DNA of 64,000 bases from contig JAITVK010000002.1 in assembly GCA_031285845.1 (NCBI GenBank), positions 1-64,000 of the forward strand, written 5' to 3'. Below the pieces are notes generated by a model that saw only the letters and a list, made by a program, of their open reading frames with translations, was not told the DNA's origin and did no database searches. A program made the translations under genes and the position numbers. This document shows positions 9,311-18,499 of this stretch, piece by piece (position 1 is the stretch's first letter; each line of letters starts with the position of its first letter). Source of the stretch: Propionibacteriaceae bacterium. Lineage in GTDB: Bacteria; Actinomycetota; Actinomycetes; Propionibacteriales; Propionibacteriaceae.

Positions 9311-10252
9311 ATGGCTCAGCATGTCATCGTCGTCGCGGGCGGCCTGTCCCATGAAAGAGAAATCTCGCTCGAATCGGGCCATCGGGTGGCCCGGGAGTTG
9401 ACCCGAGCCGGCTTCGACGTCACTATGTCGGACATGCAGCCCGGCCTGATCGACCTCATCTGCTCGCTCGATCATCCGGTCGTCTTCCCGATGTTGCATG
9501 GGGGCGCTGGTGAGGATGGCGCGGCTGGGGAAGTCTTCGAGCTCGTCGACGTTCCGTACGTCGGTTCGACCGCTGTGGCTTGTCGGGCCAGCTATGACAA
9601 GGCGTTGGCGATTCCAGCAGTGGCGCGCAAGGGACTGTCCGTCCCCAAGCGGGTCGTTCTGCCCCACGACATGTTCCGCGATCTGGGGGCCTCGACTCTG
9701 CTCGACTTGATCGAGGACCGTCTGGGGTTGCCGCTGTTCGTCAAGCCATCCGCTTCCGGTTCGGCGCTCGGAACCTCCAGGGTCGACCGGATCGAGGATC
9801 TGCCGACCGCGATGGTCAACGCCTACAGCTACGGTCGGGTGGCCGTGGTGGAAGAGCACATCGCCGGAACAGAGGTGGCGGTTCCCGTTTTCGACTTGGG
9901 CGACGGTCCGATCGCTTTCCCGCCGGTGGAGATTCGTCCCGCGTCCGGCAGGTACGACTTCGAAGCGCGTTACACCGCGGGCGCGACGACGTACGTCTGC
10001 CCAGCCGAATTGGACGAGATGACCATCGCCGCTTGTCAGGACATGGCGGTCCAGGCTCATCTTGGCTTGGGGCTGCGTGACTTCTCGCGAGCGGACATCA
10101 TCGTGCGTGACGGTCGCCCGGTGTTCATCGAATCCAGCGTGGCGCCGGGGATGACCGACACATCGTTGGTCCCGCTGTCACTGGCGTCGGCTGGTCAGAA
10201 TCTGACCGAAGTCTTGGCGCAGCTGGTCCGCATGGCGGCTCAACGGAGCTGA
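9311..10252 (+). CDS. D-alanine-D-alanine ligase-like ATP-grasp protein
   Basis: A 313-aa ATP-grasp protein. N-terminal AGGLSHEREISLESG matches the D-Ala-D-Ala ligase pattern GGxSxEHxVSxxSG; MLHGGAGEDG matches its LHG.xGEDG, and KPSASGSALGTSR its KPxxxGSSxG. Near the end, where Ddl has NTxPGMT, this has ESSVAPGMTDTS, so the usual Asn is changed. It is also shorter than normal Ddl (~350). Either a divergent Ddl for peptidoglycan or a dipeptide ligase of other specificity. AGGAGG lies 7 nt before the ATG. Confidence 0.8.
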   Translation: MAQHVIVVAGGLSHEREISLESGHRVARELTRAGFDVTMSDMQPGLIDLICSLDHPVVFPMLHGGAGEDGAAGEVFELVDVPYVGSTAVACRASYDKALAIPAVARKGLSVPKRVVLPHDMFRDLGASTLLDLIEDRLGLPLFVKPSASGSALGTSRVDRIEDLPTAMVNAYSYGRVAVVEEHIAGTEVAVPVFDLGDGPIAFPPVEIRPASGRYDFEARYTAGATTYVCPAELDEMTIAACQDMAVQAHLGLGLRDFSRADIIVRDGRPVFIESSVAPGMTDTSLVPLSLASAGQNLTEVLAQLVRMAAQRS

Positions 10253-10255
10253 GAG

Positions 10256-11257
10256 ATGGCTCGGCGGGCGCTGACCGATACCTGCCTGAGGCTGGTCCAA
10301 CGCGTCGAGGCTGTCGTCGGTTCGGCGGTGGCCGCGACCGGTGCGACGACCTGTCGGGTCGGACTGTCTGGCGGCGCCGACTCGCTGGCGCTGACAGCGG
10401 CCATGGCTTGGGCGGTTCATCATCGCGCCGGACCGTTGAACGGGATCGGTCTCAGCGCAGTGATCGTCGACCATCAACTGCAGCCCGGTTCAGCCGAGGT
10501 CGCCACCCGCGCTCAAGCGCAGGCGATCAGCCTTGGCGTCGCAGCCGAGGTGGTCACGGTCACGGTCGCCGATGGGCGTGACGGCGTCGAAGCGGCGGCT
10601 CGACAGGCGCGTTACGCGGCGCTCGACACCGACGACTCGCTGATCTTGCTCGGTCACACCCAAGATGATCAGGCGGAGACTGTCCTGCTCGGTTTGGCGC
10701 GTGGTTCCGGGGTTCGTTCCCTGGCCGGGATGGCCGAGCGCCGGGGCCGGATCGTACGACCCTTTCTGACAGTACGCCGCATCGACACCGAACAGGCTTG
10801 TCGCGACTGGAATCTGACGTGGTGGGACGACCCGACCAACCAGGACGGTCGGTTCGCCCGCTCCCGCTTGCGGCAGGCGATGGGCACGCTCGAAGTCGCG
10901 CTCGGACCGGGCCTGGCGCAGAGTCTGGCTCGGACCGCTGATCTGTGTCGGGCCGACGCCGACCTGCTCGACACCATGACCGACGCGATCGGCCTCACCC
11001 CGACCTCGAGCGACCTGCCAGTCGACCAGTTGAGTGAACATCCTGCGCCGATCCGCCAGCGCTTTCTGTTGGCGTGGCTACGGACCGTCGGCGGTGACGA
11101 AGTCACGCGCGCTCACGTCGGCGCCGTCGACGCTCTGATCACCGATTGGCACGGTCAGCGGTCCATCAGCGTGCCAAAAGCCCAGGTCACTCGCCGATTC
11201 GGACGGTTGTTCCTCGATGTACGAGCACCCGATCACGTGGAGCGGGACGAGAACTGA
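10256..11257 (+). CDS. tilS: tRNA(Ile)-lysidine synthetase
   Basis: A 333-aa N-type ATP pyrophosphatase with the P-loop SGGADSLAL (~38-46) and the family motifs HTQDDQAETVLLGLARGSG and WWDDPTNQDGRFARSRLR. TilS converts C34 of the CAU-anticodon tRNA(Ile) to lysidine so that it reads AUA; it is essential in most bacteria. It begins 3 bp after the ligase gene. The short C-terminal domain is normal for actinobacterial TilS. Confidence 0.93.
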   Translation: MARRALTDTCLRLVQRVEAVVGSAVAATGATTCRVGLSGGADSLALTAAMAWAVHHRAGPLNGIGLSAVIVDHQLQPGSAEVATRAQAQAISLGVAAEVVTVTVADGRDGVEAAARQARYAALDTDDSLILLGHTQDDQAETVLLGLARGSGVRSLAGMAERRGRIVRPFLTVRRIDTEQACRDWNLTWWDDPTNQDGRFARSRLRQAMGTLEVALGPGLAQSLARTADLCRADADLLDTMTDAIGLTPTSSDLPVDQLSEHPAPIRQRFLLAWLRTVGGDEVTRAHVGAVDALITDWHGQRSISVPKAQVTRRFGRLFLDVRAPDHVERDEN

Positions 11258-11452
11258 AGCACCGGAACGCAAGCCATCGCAGATTCCCGCGTGGTCGCCC
11301 CGTCCGGGTCGCGGCCGAGGTTCACGACCAAACTGGGACCGACATCGACCGCTGGTTGTCCGACGCCACTCGCTGGTCGCTGTCAGTCGTCCCGCACCTA
11401 GTCCGGCTAGTTCGAAGCCCGCAATCGTACCCACCTGGACTGCTTGACGCTG

Positions 11453-13315
11453 TCAGTCGTCCCACACCTCGTCGGGCCAGCTTTCATGACCGGGCGGCAG
11501 CAACGCTGGGTCGGTCGCGTCGAGTGTAGTGCGCAGCGCACTGCGGGCCGTCAGAATCGCTTGTGCACGCTCCGCTCCGTCCGCAGTCGCAGTGTGCTCC
11601 CCGCTTCGCAGTGGTTCCCGCCAGCTATGACTTTCAGATGAGGTTGAACCTTGAGCGTCATGCCTTTCGGCCGCGCTTGGAGCCTGAACCGGGGCGCTGC
11701 TCGTTCCGACCGCGTTGCGCGCCGTACGCTCGGCGACACCGACCACGCCGCGCACCGCCCGCTCAGCCACTCCAACCAAACCTCGTGCCGTACGCCCCTG
11801 GCTATCGCCCGGCACGGCCACGTCCACCTCAACCGAGTCGACGGACTGCGCCCCGGCAAGCACGTGTTCGCGCCACTGGTCGTCGGCGGCGGTTTGCAGA
11901 TGATAGAGCGCCAAGCGGGCCTCGATGATCGCTTGGCTGGCGGTCGACCCGGCGCCGGTGATCTCTTCGGCGGCCCGCATCCATCCGTAATCCCGGTTGA
12001 TGCGCAGCAGACCGCGCCGAATGGTGAGTGAACTGTGGACGTCGATCAGCGGCTCGATCACTGTCGCCCCGGCCCGTCTGGCCCAGGCGATCTCGTCGCG
12101 GACCGTCTCGTCGAGCAGGATCGAGAAACTGCGCGACATGATCGAGACCATGTCGCGGGCCTCGAAGTCGCTGGCTGACACGCCCGCCGGAGTCGACGAG
12201 ATGACGTACGGCCGCGTGACGCCGAGGTTCGTGACCGACATTTCGACCGGAACGTTGTCTCGTACTCCGCCATCGACGTACATCTCGTCGCCCAGTTTGA
12301 CTGGACGGAAGATCCCCGGCAAAGCGCAGGACGCCCAAATCCCTAGTGAGAGATCGAATTGGTTGGTTGTGACCGGCTGATCGGAGTCGTCGACGACCAC
12401 GCCGTCTTGACGCATGAACCGCAACTCGCCCGAATTCAGGCCGACGAAGGCCATGCGAAGTTGAACTCCGGAGTCGCGCACCGCTTGGCGTGAAAAACCG
12501 GATTCGAACAGCAGGCGATAGACGATCGGGCCTGGGCGGTACGCCGAGGCCGCTCGTTCGGCCCCCCGCAGGCTCGTCGCCAAGGTGGCGCCGACTCGCC
12601 CGATTCGTCCCAGCGAGCCGAGCATGCCCCACAACATCGACAGCGAGAAATCGTTGCCGGTCGACGGGTCGGCGTTCAACGCCTCTTTGACGACCTGCTC
12701 GGGATCGGACACGTTGGCGTCGACGAAGACGGCCTCGGCGTCTTCGACTTCGGGGATGAATCCGGCCAAGTCATCCCACTGTTCGCGCAGCTTCGTGAAC
12801 CAATACTGTTCGGCGAACATCTCGTCTTGGCTCGACATGGCCAGCCAATAGCGTTCGAGCACGTCCAAGGCGCGCGACTGTTCGGCCGGGTCGCTCGACT
12901 GGGCGAGCATGGAGGCGACGATCGATCCGGCCGAGGTTCCAACCATTGAGGTTGGTGCGATGTGGCAGATGTCGTAAAGATAGCGCAGCGCGCCGATGTG
13001 GAAACTGGCCCGCGATCCGCCGCCGGAGAGCACCAGCCCTTCAGAGTCGGAATCGGATGGCGCCAAGTGCGCCAAAGACAACAGACGGTCGAACCACGAG
13101 TATTTTCCCACGTCGTCCAGTGTACGGGGTGGGGGAAACACCACCTGATCGATGTGATAGCGTGTCGCGGCGATCGCGCCCTGCTTCGTCCGGCAGGGGC
13201 TCGGGTCGCGCGGCGGTCCTGAATCCCGTGTCGCCGCGGTCGGAGGGGAGTGCCGCGGCTCGGGCTTCGCGGCGGTCGGAGCGGAGTGCCGCAGGGGGCC
13301 GTGCCCCCGCTTCAT
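11453..13315 (-). CDS. Patatin-like phospholipase
   Basis: Up to 620 aa. The patatin core starts near residue 95: oxyanion motif GLVLSGGGSRASFHIG, nucleophile elbow GTSAGS (Ser of GxSxG) and the catalytic Asp in YVDGGVRDNVP. Such enzymes hydrolyse phospholipid acyl esters through a Ser-Asp dyad. The N-terminal ~60 residues from the ATG contain a duplicated Arg-His-Ser-Pro/Ala-Pro-Thr-Ala-Ala segment from a two-copy DNA repeat (13229-13300) and may not be translated; a start near 13150 is possible. The C-terminal 120 residues are low complexity. A short copy of the 3' end (CGCTGTCAGTCGTCCC) recurs 70 bp downstream. Confidence 0.85.
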   Translation of the reverse strand: MKRGHGPLRHSAPTAAKPEPRHSPPTAATRDSGPPRDPSPCRTKQGAIAATRYHIDQVVFPPPRTLDDVGKYSWFDRLLSLAHLAPSDSDSEGLVLSGGGSRASFHIGALRYLYDICHIAPTSMVGTSAGSIVASMLAQSSDPAEQSRALDVLERYWLAMSSQDEMFAEQYWFTKLREQWDDLAGFIPEVEDAEAVFVDANVSDPEQVVKEALNADPSTGNDFSLSMLWGMLGSLGRIGRVGATLATSLRGAERAASAYRPGPIVYRLLFESGFSRQAVRDSGVQLRMAFVGLNSGELRFMRQDGVVVDDSDQPVTTNQFDLSLGIWASCALPGIFRPVKLGDEMYVDGGVRDNVPVEMSVTNLGVTRPYVISSTPAGVSASDFEARDMVSIMSRSFSILLDETVRDEIAWARRAGATVIEPLIDVHSSLTIRRGLLRINRDYGWMRAAEEITGAGSTASQAIIEARLALYHLQTAADDQWREHVLAGAQSVDSVEVDVAVPGDSQGRTARGLVGVAERAVRGVVGVAERTARNAVGTSSAPVQAPSAAERHDAQGSTSSESHSWREPLRSGEHTATADGAERAQAILTARSALRTTLDATDPALLPPGHESWPDEVWDD

Positions 13316-13326
13316 CCGCCGAGCGC

Positions 13327-14286
13327 TCAGCCGCGTTCGACCAACTCGATCAGATCGCCGTACCCTTGCTCAGCCATCTCGGCTAGGGGCACGAAGCGCA
13401 ATGCGGCGGAATTGATGCAGTATCGCAGTCCGCCACGTTCGGGCGGGCCGTCGGGAAACACATGGCCCAAATGTGAGTCGGCTTCACCTGATCGTACTTC
13501 GACGCGCTCTCGGCTCAACCGATGATCGGGGCGCTGGGTCAAAGCTGACGGGTCGATCGGGCGGCTGAAGGCTGGCCAACCGCAGCCGGAATCGTACTTG
13601 TCGGTGGAGGAGAACAGCGGCTGACCACTGACGATATCGACGTAAATGCCCGGTTCGAAGACGTGGTCGTACGCGTTGGTGAACGGCTGCTCGGTGTGGT
13701 CTTGTTGGGTGACGGCGTATTGGAGCGGGGTGAGTGCGCGGATGGCCGACAACTGTGCCGCCTTCTTGGCGACCTGGGCGATCGTGGTCGACGGGATGTG
13801 ACAATATCCACCAGGATTCTTGTCGAGATAGCACTGATGGTAGTTTTCAGCGGGATAGAAACGGTCTATCGGTCCGATCTCGGTCACGATCGGTTGATCG
13901 TAGTGGGTCTGGGTTTGCGCGATCGCCGCTTCGACGATGGGTTGATCGGCGGGGTCGACCCAGTAAACGCCGGTGCGGTACTGGGTTCCCACGTCGTGGC
14001 CCTGCCGGTCTTTCACGGTCGGATCGATCACTTCGAAGAAGAGGGAGAGCAGATCCGCCGTGGCGACAGTCTGGGGATTGTAACGAACTTCGACGGTCTC
14101 AGCGTGATGAGTCTCGCCTGAGCAAACCTCGGGGTAGGTCGGAGCATCGGTGGTGCCATTGGCATAGCCGACACGAGTGGACACTACCCCGGGGATCGCT
14201 CGTACGTAGGCCTCCAGGCCCCAAAAACATCCTCCGGCTAGGTATAACGTAGACGGACTTGCGGATGGGGCTCCGGAGGCGGGCAT
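13327..14286 (-). CDS. msrAB: Bifunctional peptide methionine sulfoxide reductase MsrA/MsrB
   Basis: A 319-aa fusion. The N-terminal half is MsrA with GGCFWGLE (catalytic Cys). The C-terminal half, from about residue 175, is MsrB with the zinc pair in [12 protein letters not shown] and the catalytic Cys in [11 protein letters not shown]. Together they reduce S- and R-methionine sulfoxide using thioredoxin. The ATG at 14286 is used; a TTG precedes it. The gene begins 12 bp after the stop of the small RHH gene, so the two may be one transcript. Confidence 0.95.
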   Translation of the reverse strand: MPASGAPSASPSTLYLAGGCFWGLEAYVRAIPGVVSTRVGYANGTTDAPTYPEVCSGETHHAETVEVRYNPQTVATADLLSLFFEVIDPTVKDRQGHDVGTQYRTGVYWVDPADQPIVEAAIAQTQTHYDQPIVTEIGPIDRFYPAENYHQCYLDKNPGGYCHIPSTTIAQVAKKAAQLSAIRALTPLQYAVTQQDHTEQPFTNAYDHVFEPGIYVDIVSGQPLFSSTDKYDSGCGWPAFSRPIDPSALTQRPDHRLSRERVEVRSGEADSHLGHVFPDGPPERGGLRYCINSAALRFVPLAEMAEQGYGDLIELVERG

Positions 14287-14297
14287 CAACAGCTGGG

Positions 14298-14531
14298 TCA
14301 GCGGTAGGGGATGGCCGGGGGACGACCTGGGCGACGAACTGGTTGGGCGTCGGAGGGCATGCGCTCGGCATCCTTGAGGTCCTGACGCAGCAAGAGTTCG
14401 ATGTGGGAGTTCAGACTACGAGAGTCTTCCTCGGCCCACTGAGCCAATGCGCGATGGACGGCGGGATCGAGACGCAGAAGCATTGCCTTCCGGGTCTGTG
14501 CAGTTGTCGCTTCCGTTACTTCAGTTGTCAT
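14298..14531 (-). CDS. Small ribbon-helix-helix (Arc/CopG-like) protein
   Basis: A 77-aa protein with an Arc-type ribbon-helix-helix: strand [20 protein letters not shown], then [17 protein letters not shown]. The C-terminal 20 residues are Pro/Arg rich. Such proteins are DNA-binding dimers, often antitoxins, but no toxin lies next to it; the downstream partner is msrAB. It may regulate msrAB, which is inference. AAGGAC lies upstream of the ATG. Confidence 0.75.
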   Translation of the reverse strand: MTTEVTEATTAQTRKAMLLRLDPAVHRALAQWAEEDSRSLNSHIELLLRQDLKDAERMPSDAQPVRRPGRPPAIPYR

Positions 14532-14782
14532 GAATTTCAGTCCTTATCCGTGAGTGTCAATATGGTCGTTTGTGTATCCCCGCTTGCTATCTTACACACA
14601 TACACAAGCTTTTCCCACGACGCTGGTCCAATTCCGGCAAGTTGGCTCATTACACCGTCGGATTCGGTGTCAACTTGCCCGATATGGCAGAGTGTACCTG
14701 GTGTCGCGAGCCTGACCGACGATCCCCCCAGGGTTGACTGTTTCGGGCGTTCTACCTCGCGACAACGTGAGAAGGAGAAACC

Positions 14783-15934
14783 ATGTCAATGGGAAGCGAT
14801 TCCGGTTCGTCCAGCTCAGACGCGGCGGCGGCTCGCAGTGGCGCCCACCACGGCGCGAGAGCACTTGATTGGAAGAAATGGTTGATCATTGCTATAGCAG
14901 CAGTAGTCGTTGTTGGGGGTGGAACCGCGCTTGCCTTCAACCTGGGCTCGCGTGGCGCTCCGGTGGCCACACCAAGTCCCACCCCGACTCCGACGCCGAC
15001 ACCCACCCCGACGCCAACCCCCACCCCGACTCCGACGCCGACTCCTGAGCCGGGTTGGCCGTTGACGGGCATGACTGGTGACATTCCGGAGCGTCCGGCC
15101 CTGGTGGTCAAAGTGGAGAATTCGATCGATGCCCGGCCCCAAGAAGGCCTCGACTCGGCGGACATCGTGTTCGAAGAGATGGTCGAGGGCGGCATCTCGC
15201 GCTACGTCGCGTTGTTCCATTCGACCATTCCGTATCACATCGTCCCCGTACGTTCGATCCGCCCGATGGATGGCCCGATCGCCGGGTGGACCCATGGCGT
15301 GATGGTGTACGCCGGCGGACAGGCCCCGTTCGAAGAACGTGCTCAAGCCGACGGACTGCAGTTGATCTCCGGTGGCGAGGGCTTGGGCCGTACCGATGAC
15401 CGTTACGCGCCGCACAACCTGGCCGCGAACCCGGAGAAGCTGTTGACGAGGGCCGATGGTGACCATCTAGCCGCCCCGCCGCAGTTCGCCAGCTTCGTGA
15501 CGGCCGATTCGACCGCTCAGACGGTCGGCGCTCCGGCGGGAACCTTGTCGGTCACGATCTCGCCGATCGCGACGCCTGAGTGGGCTTGGGACGCGAACGC
15601 GGGGGCGTGGATGCGCTGGGAGGATGGCGACCCGGCGGTCGTCGTCGACGGAACTCAGTTGTCGGCTACGAATGTGTTGGCTCTGTCGGTCGATGTCACG
15701 ATGCTCGACTTCACTGACGCGGCCGGGAGCCACGTTCCGGAGACGATCGTCGTCGGATCCGGTTCCGGCGTGGTGATGTCCGGCGGCGCGTCTGCCCCGA
15801 TCACGTGGCAGAAGGATTCCGAGACCGCGCCGTGGCAATTCTTCGACGCCACCGGCGCTCCGCTGAAACTGCTCGCGGGCAACACCTGGGTCGAGCTGGT
15901 TCCTGCCGGCTCGGGCTCTTGGACGGTCTCCTGA
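14783..15934 (+). CDS. Membrane-anchored DUF3048 (YerB-like) protein
   Basis: 383 aa. One transmembrane segment (~33-52, WLIIAIAAVVVVGGGTALAF), a Thr-Pro linker (~60-90) and an extracellular DUF3048 domain: ALVVKVENS, ARPQEGLDSADIVFEEMVEG, ALFHS, VPVRSIRP. DUF3048 is the family of Bacillus YerB; its molecular role is unknown to me, possibly wall related. The start is supported by GAAGGAG 5 nt before the ATG. The linker comes from a CCGACN-type microsatellite and may vary in length between strains. Confidence 0.88.
   Translation: MSMGSDSGSSSSDAAAARSGAHHGARALDWKKWLIIAIAAVVVVGGGTALAFNLGSRGAPVATPSPTPTPTPTPTPTPTPTPTPTPTPEPGWPLTGMTGDIPERPALVVKVENSIDARPQEGLDSADIVFEEMVEGGISRYVALFHSTIPYHIVPVRSIRPMDGPIAGWTHGVMVYAGGQAPFEERAQADGLQLISGGEGLGRTDDRYAPHNLAANPEKLLTRADGDHLAAPPQFASFVTADSTAQTVGAPAGTLSVTISPIATPEWAWDANAGAWMRWEDGDPAVVVDGTQLSATNVLALSVDVTMLDFTDAAGSHVPETIVVGSGSGVVMSGGASAPITWQKDSETAPWQFFDATGAPLKLLAGNTWVELVPAGSGSWTVS
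14979..15047 (+). repeat. Thr-Pro coding microsatellite
   Basis: Imperfect 6-bp repeats (ACCCCG, ACTCCG, ACGCCG) encode 11-12 Thr-Pro pairs in the linker of the DUF3048 protein. The third positions have diverged, so the repeat is not freshly expanded. Confidence 0.85.
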
Positions 15935-16028
15935 GCTTTCGCTGGGACGGGAGTACGGTCGGCGGAGCCGATCTTTGCCACCTGCTCGATCGGCAGTCGT
16001 CGTACGCCAACTGTGGCATGCTGAGACC

Positions 16029-17009
16029 ATGAAAGCGATCACGGTTGAGGCGCCCGGTGGGCCCGAACAGTTGAGATTCTCGGATGTGGAGACCCCCGAT
16101 CCTGGTCCTGGTGAGGTACGGGTGCGTGTGACGGCGGCCGGGGTGAATCGGGCCGATCTGTTGCAGCGACAGGGGTATTATCCGCCGCCCGCTGGGATCA
16201 GTCAGATCCTCGGGTTGGAGGTCGCCGGAGTGGTCGACGCGGTCGGCTCTGACCAACCGAGCGGGTCGCCAGTGGTCGGCGATCAGGTGGTCGCGCTGTT
16301 GGCTGGCGGTGGCTACGCGCAGTACGCCGTGGCGCCGGCCGGGCAGTGCGCGCCCGTTCCCACCACGATGAATCTGAAACAGGCGGCCGGGATCATGGAG
16401 ACAGCTGCGACGGTGGTGTCGAACTTCGACCACATCGGCGTGCGACCTGGTGAGACGATTCTGATCCATGGTGGAACCGGCGGCATCGGCTCGTTCGCCA
16501 TCCCTTACGCCAAGCATCTGTGGCTGCGCGTGATCACGACCGTCGGCTCGGCGGAGAAGGCCGAGTTGGCTCGCGACGCGGGCGCAGAAGTGGCGCTGGA
16601 TTATCACCAGGATTGGGAGCAGGGCGTGCGTTCGGCGACTGATGGAGCTGGTGTGGACGCGATTCTTGACATCATCGGCGCGAAGTATTTGGAAGCGAAT
16701 GTGCGTTGCCTGGCGCGCGGCGGTCGGATGACGGTCATCGGTCTGCAAGGCGGGACCAAAGCGACGCTGGACATCGGTCGGTTGTTGTCGAAAGCGGCGA
16801 CGATCACGGCGACGAGTCTGCGGTTTCGTCCTCTGGCGGAGAAGGCCGCGATCGTACGACAGGTTCAGGCCAGAGTGTGGCCGCTGTTCGAGTCAGGTGC
16901 GATTCCGCTGGCGCCCCTGACCACGTTCAGACTGGATCAGGCCGCCGAAGCGCATGACTTGTTGGCGTCGGGCCGCTCGTTCGGGAAGATCGTCCTGACC
17001 GTCGACTGA
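16029..17009 (+). CDS. NAD(P)H:quinone oxidoreductase, PIG3/QOR family
   Basis: 326 aa from the ATG at 16029 (MKAITVEAPG). Medium-chain dehydrogenase/reductase without structural zinc cysteines. GroES-like half: GVNRADLLQRQGYYPPP (PIG3/TP53I3 signature). Rossmann half: IHGGTGGIGSFA. Ends with GKIVLTVD. Probably reduces quinones with NADPH. The 94 bp before it has no other gene. Confidence 0.9.
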   Translation: MKAITVEAPGGPEQLRFSDVETPDPGPGEVRVRVTAAGVNRADLLQRQGYYPPPAGISQILGLEVAGVVDAVGSDQPSGSPVVGDQVVALLAGGGYAQYAVAPAGQCAPVPTTMNLKQAAGIMETAATVVSNFDHIGVRPGETILIHGGTGGIGSFAIPYAKHLWLRVITTVGSAEKAELARDAGAEVALDYHQDWEQGVRSATDGAGVDAILDIIGAKYLEANVRCLARGGRMTVIGLQGGTKATLDIGRLLSKAATITATSLRFRPLAEKAAIVRQVQARVWPLFESGAIPLAPLTTFRLDQAAEAHDLLASGRSFGKIVLTVD

Positions 17010-17064
17010 GGTGGTTGGCGTTCCCGATTGCCGGCGTATGTCAGCTCGCAGCGTCGTACTGCGC

Positions 17065-18273
17065 TCAGGGCAACGGTTTGTCAGGGTTGATCAAGTCGAC
17101 GATGTCGACTCGCCGGTCGGAATCTTCGAGAAAGACGTCGACGAATCGCCGCATGGCGTCGTGGTCGGCCACCCCGGCGACCATGTCGGCGACGAGCTGG
17201 TCGGGCGTCGAGTAAATGGTCGACGGGAATTCGGTCGGGGGAACATAGAAGCCGCGTGCCTGTTCGTACTCATGAATGTCGTGAGCGTAGAAGTAGACCG
17301 GGATGTCGCGCAGGTAGGCTTCGTAGGCGATGGCGGAGTAGTCGGTGATGACCGCGTCGGCCAGTGTCAACAGTTGGAGGGCGGAGAAGTCGGGGGCGTT
17401 GACCGCCTGCTCGGGGAAGACGGCTCGCGGTTTCTCGCCGCGTACGGGATGAGGTTTGACGATCAGAGCCCAGTCGACGCCGGCGATCGCGTCGACCAGG
17501 GCGATGATGGGGGCGGTGTCCATGGCAGTACGGCGGATTGTCGGAGCGTAGAGGACGACCTTGTGACCGGCCAATTCGGGGTGGGCGGCGATGATGTGGT
17601 GGCGAAGATTGGACACCATCTCCTCGTCGCGCAGCGCGTCGACTCTGGGCAGCCAGGCGACGTGGAAGATCGATGGGTCGGCGTGAAAGGCGTCAGTGAA
17701 GTGGGGGATCGCGCCGGAATAGCTGACGACACCGGCGGTGTAGCCCTCATGCATGTGGAGGATGCCAGCCAGTGTGCGAGACGGGATGTTCGACTGGGCC
17801 GACCAGCCTTCCGACTTGTCAACGATCGACCAACCGAACTTTTTGAACGATCCGAGCGCATGCCAGATCTGGACGACGCGCAGGCTGGGACGGTGTTTCA
17901 GGATCGAGGCGAGAACACAGTAGGCGTCGAGGACCAACACTTCGCTGGTCGCCATCTCGTACATTTGACGCAGCATGTGGAAGAAGTACGAGATGTAGTT
18001 GAGAACGCCGGGCCGTAGTTCGCGGCAGAGCATGACAGTTTTGGGGGGATGCGGCAAAGCGGCCAGGCGTTCAGCGAGCAGACGGAAATCGAGGGTGACC
18101 CGGTTGGAATCCCAGGTGATGAACACCACTTTGTGGCGTACGGGCAGCAGTTTCAACACGGCGTAGGTCAGGTTCGACGCCTTGACGAAAGCGCGTAACA
18201 GGACGCGTTCAACAGTCAATCTCGCTGAGCGGGAAGCGGAGCGAGTATGTGGTTGGGGATGGGTTTCCTCCAT
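17065..18273 (-). CDS. CDP-glycerol/CDP-ribitol glycerophosphotransferase-like enzyme (TagF/TarL family) 2
   Basis: 402 aa. Family motifs: QIWHALGSFKKFGWS (~135), KPHPVRGEK (~255) and TDYSAIAYEAYLRDIPVYFY (~310), then YEQARGFYV. These enzymes polymerise glycerol- or ribitol-phosphate for wall teichoic acid or capsule, at the inner membrane face. Last gene of the minus-strand wall-polymer cluster, separated by 226 bp from its paralogue, so it may have its own promoter. Which alditol is used cannot be read from sequence; the nearby TarI-type gene suggests ribitol. Confidence 0.88.
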   Translation of the reverse strand: MEETHPQPHTRSASRSARLTVERVLLRAFVKASNLTYAVLKLLPVRHKVVFITWDSNRVTLDFRLLAERLAALPHPPKTVMLCRELRPGVLNYISYFFHMLRQMYEMATSEVLVLDAYCVLASILKHRPSLRVVQIWHALGSFKKFGWSIVDKSEGWSAQSNIPSRTLAGILHMHEGYTAGVVSYSGAIPHFTDAFHADPSIFHVAWLPRVDALRDEEMVSNLRHHIIAAHPELAGHKVVLYAPTIRRTAMDTAPIIALVDAIAGVDWALIVKPHPVRGEKPRAVFPEQAVNAPDFSALQLLTLADAVITDYSAIAYEAYLRDIPVYFYAHDIHEYEQARGFYVPPTEFPSTIYSTPDQLVADMVAGVADHDAMRRFVDVFLEDSDRRVDIVDLINPDKPLP

Positions 18274-18499
18274 CGGTGTCGCACGTGTCCTTAGCTGGGC
18301 AATAGCAGGTGTCAGAACAAACCTACCCTACCGTGATGACTTGACGCCACCGCCGTGCCTTCCGCGAGAAGACAGTGTTGAGGCTTGTGGGAATGGAGAT
18401 AGCAGTGTCGGTTTGGTGGCGATATGACCTGGGAGTCCACCCCGATCCAGTGACGTCACGCATGATCGCGCAGATGGACCCCAACACTGCATGATCGCC

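Noticed and set aside
11379-11473. Direct repeat CGCTGTCAGTCGTCCC as an attachment site
   Set aside because: Only two copies 70 bp apart, one being the 3' end of the patatin gene; no integrase nearby, so a local duplication is simpler.
14298-14531. Toxin-antitoxin module with the RHH protein as antitoxin
   Set aside because: No toxin gene lies on either side; the neighbour is msrAB.
17011-18018. 335-aa plus-strand ORF opposite the phosphotransferase gene
   Set aside because: Antisense shadow typical of high-GC third-position bias; the minus strand has a clear TagF-family protein.
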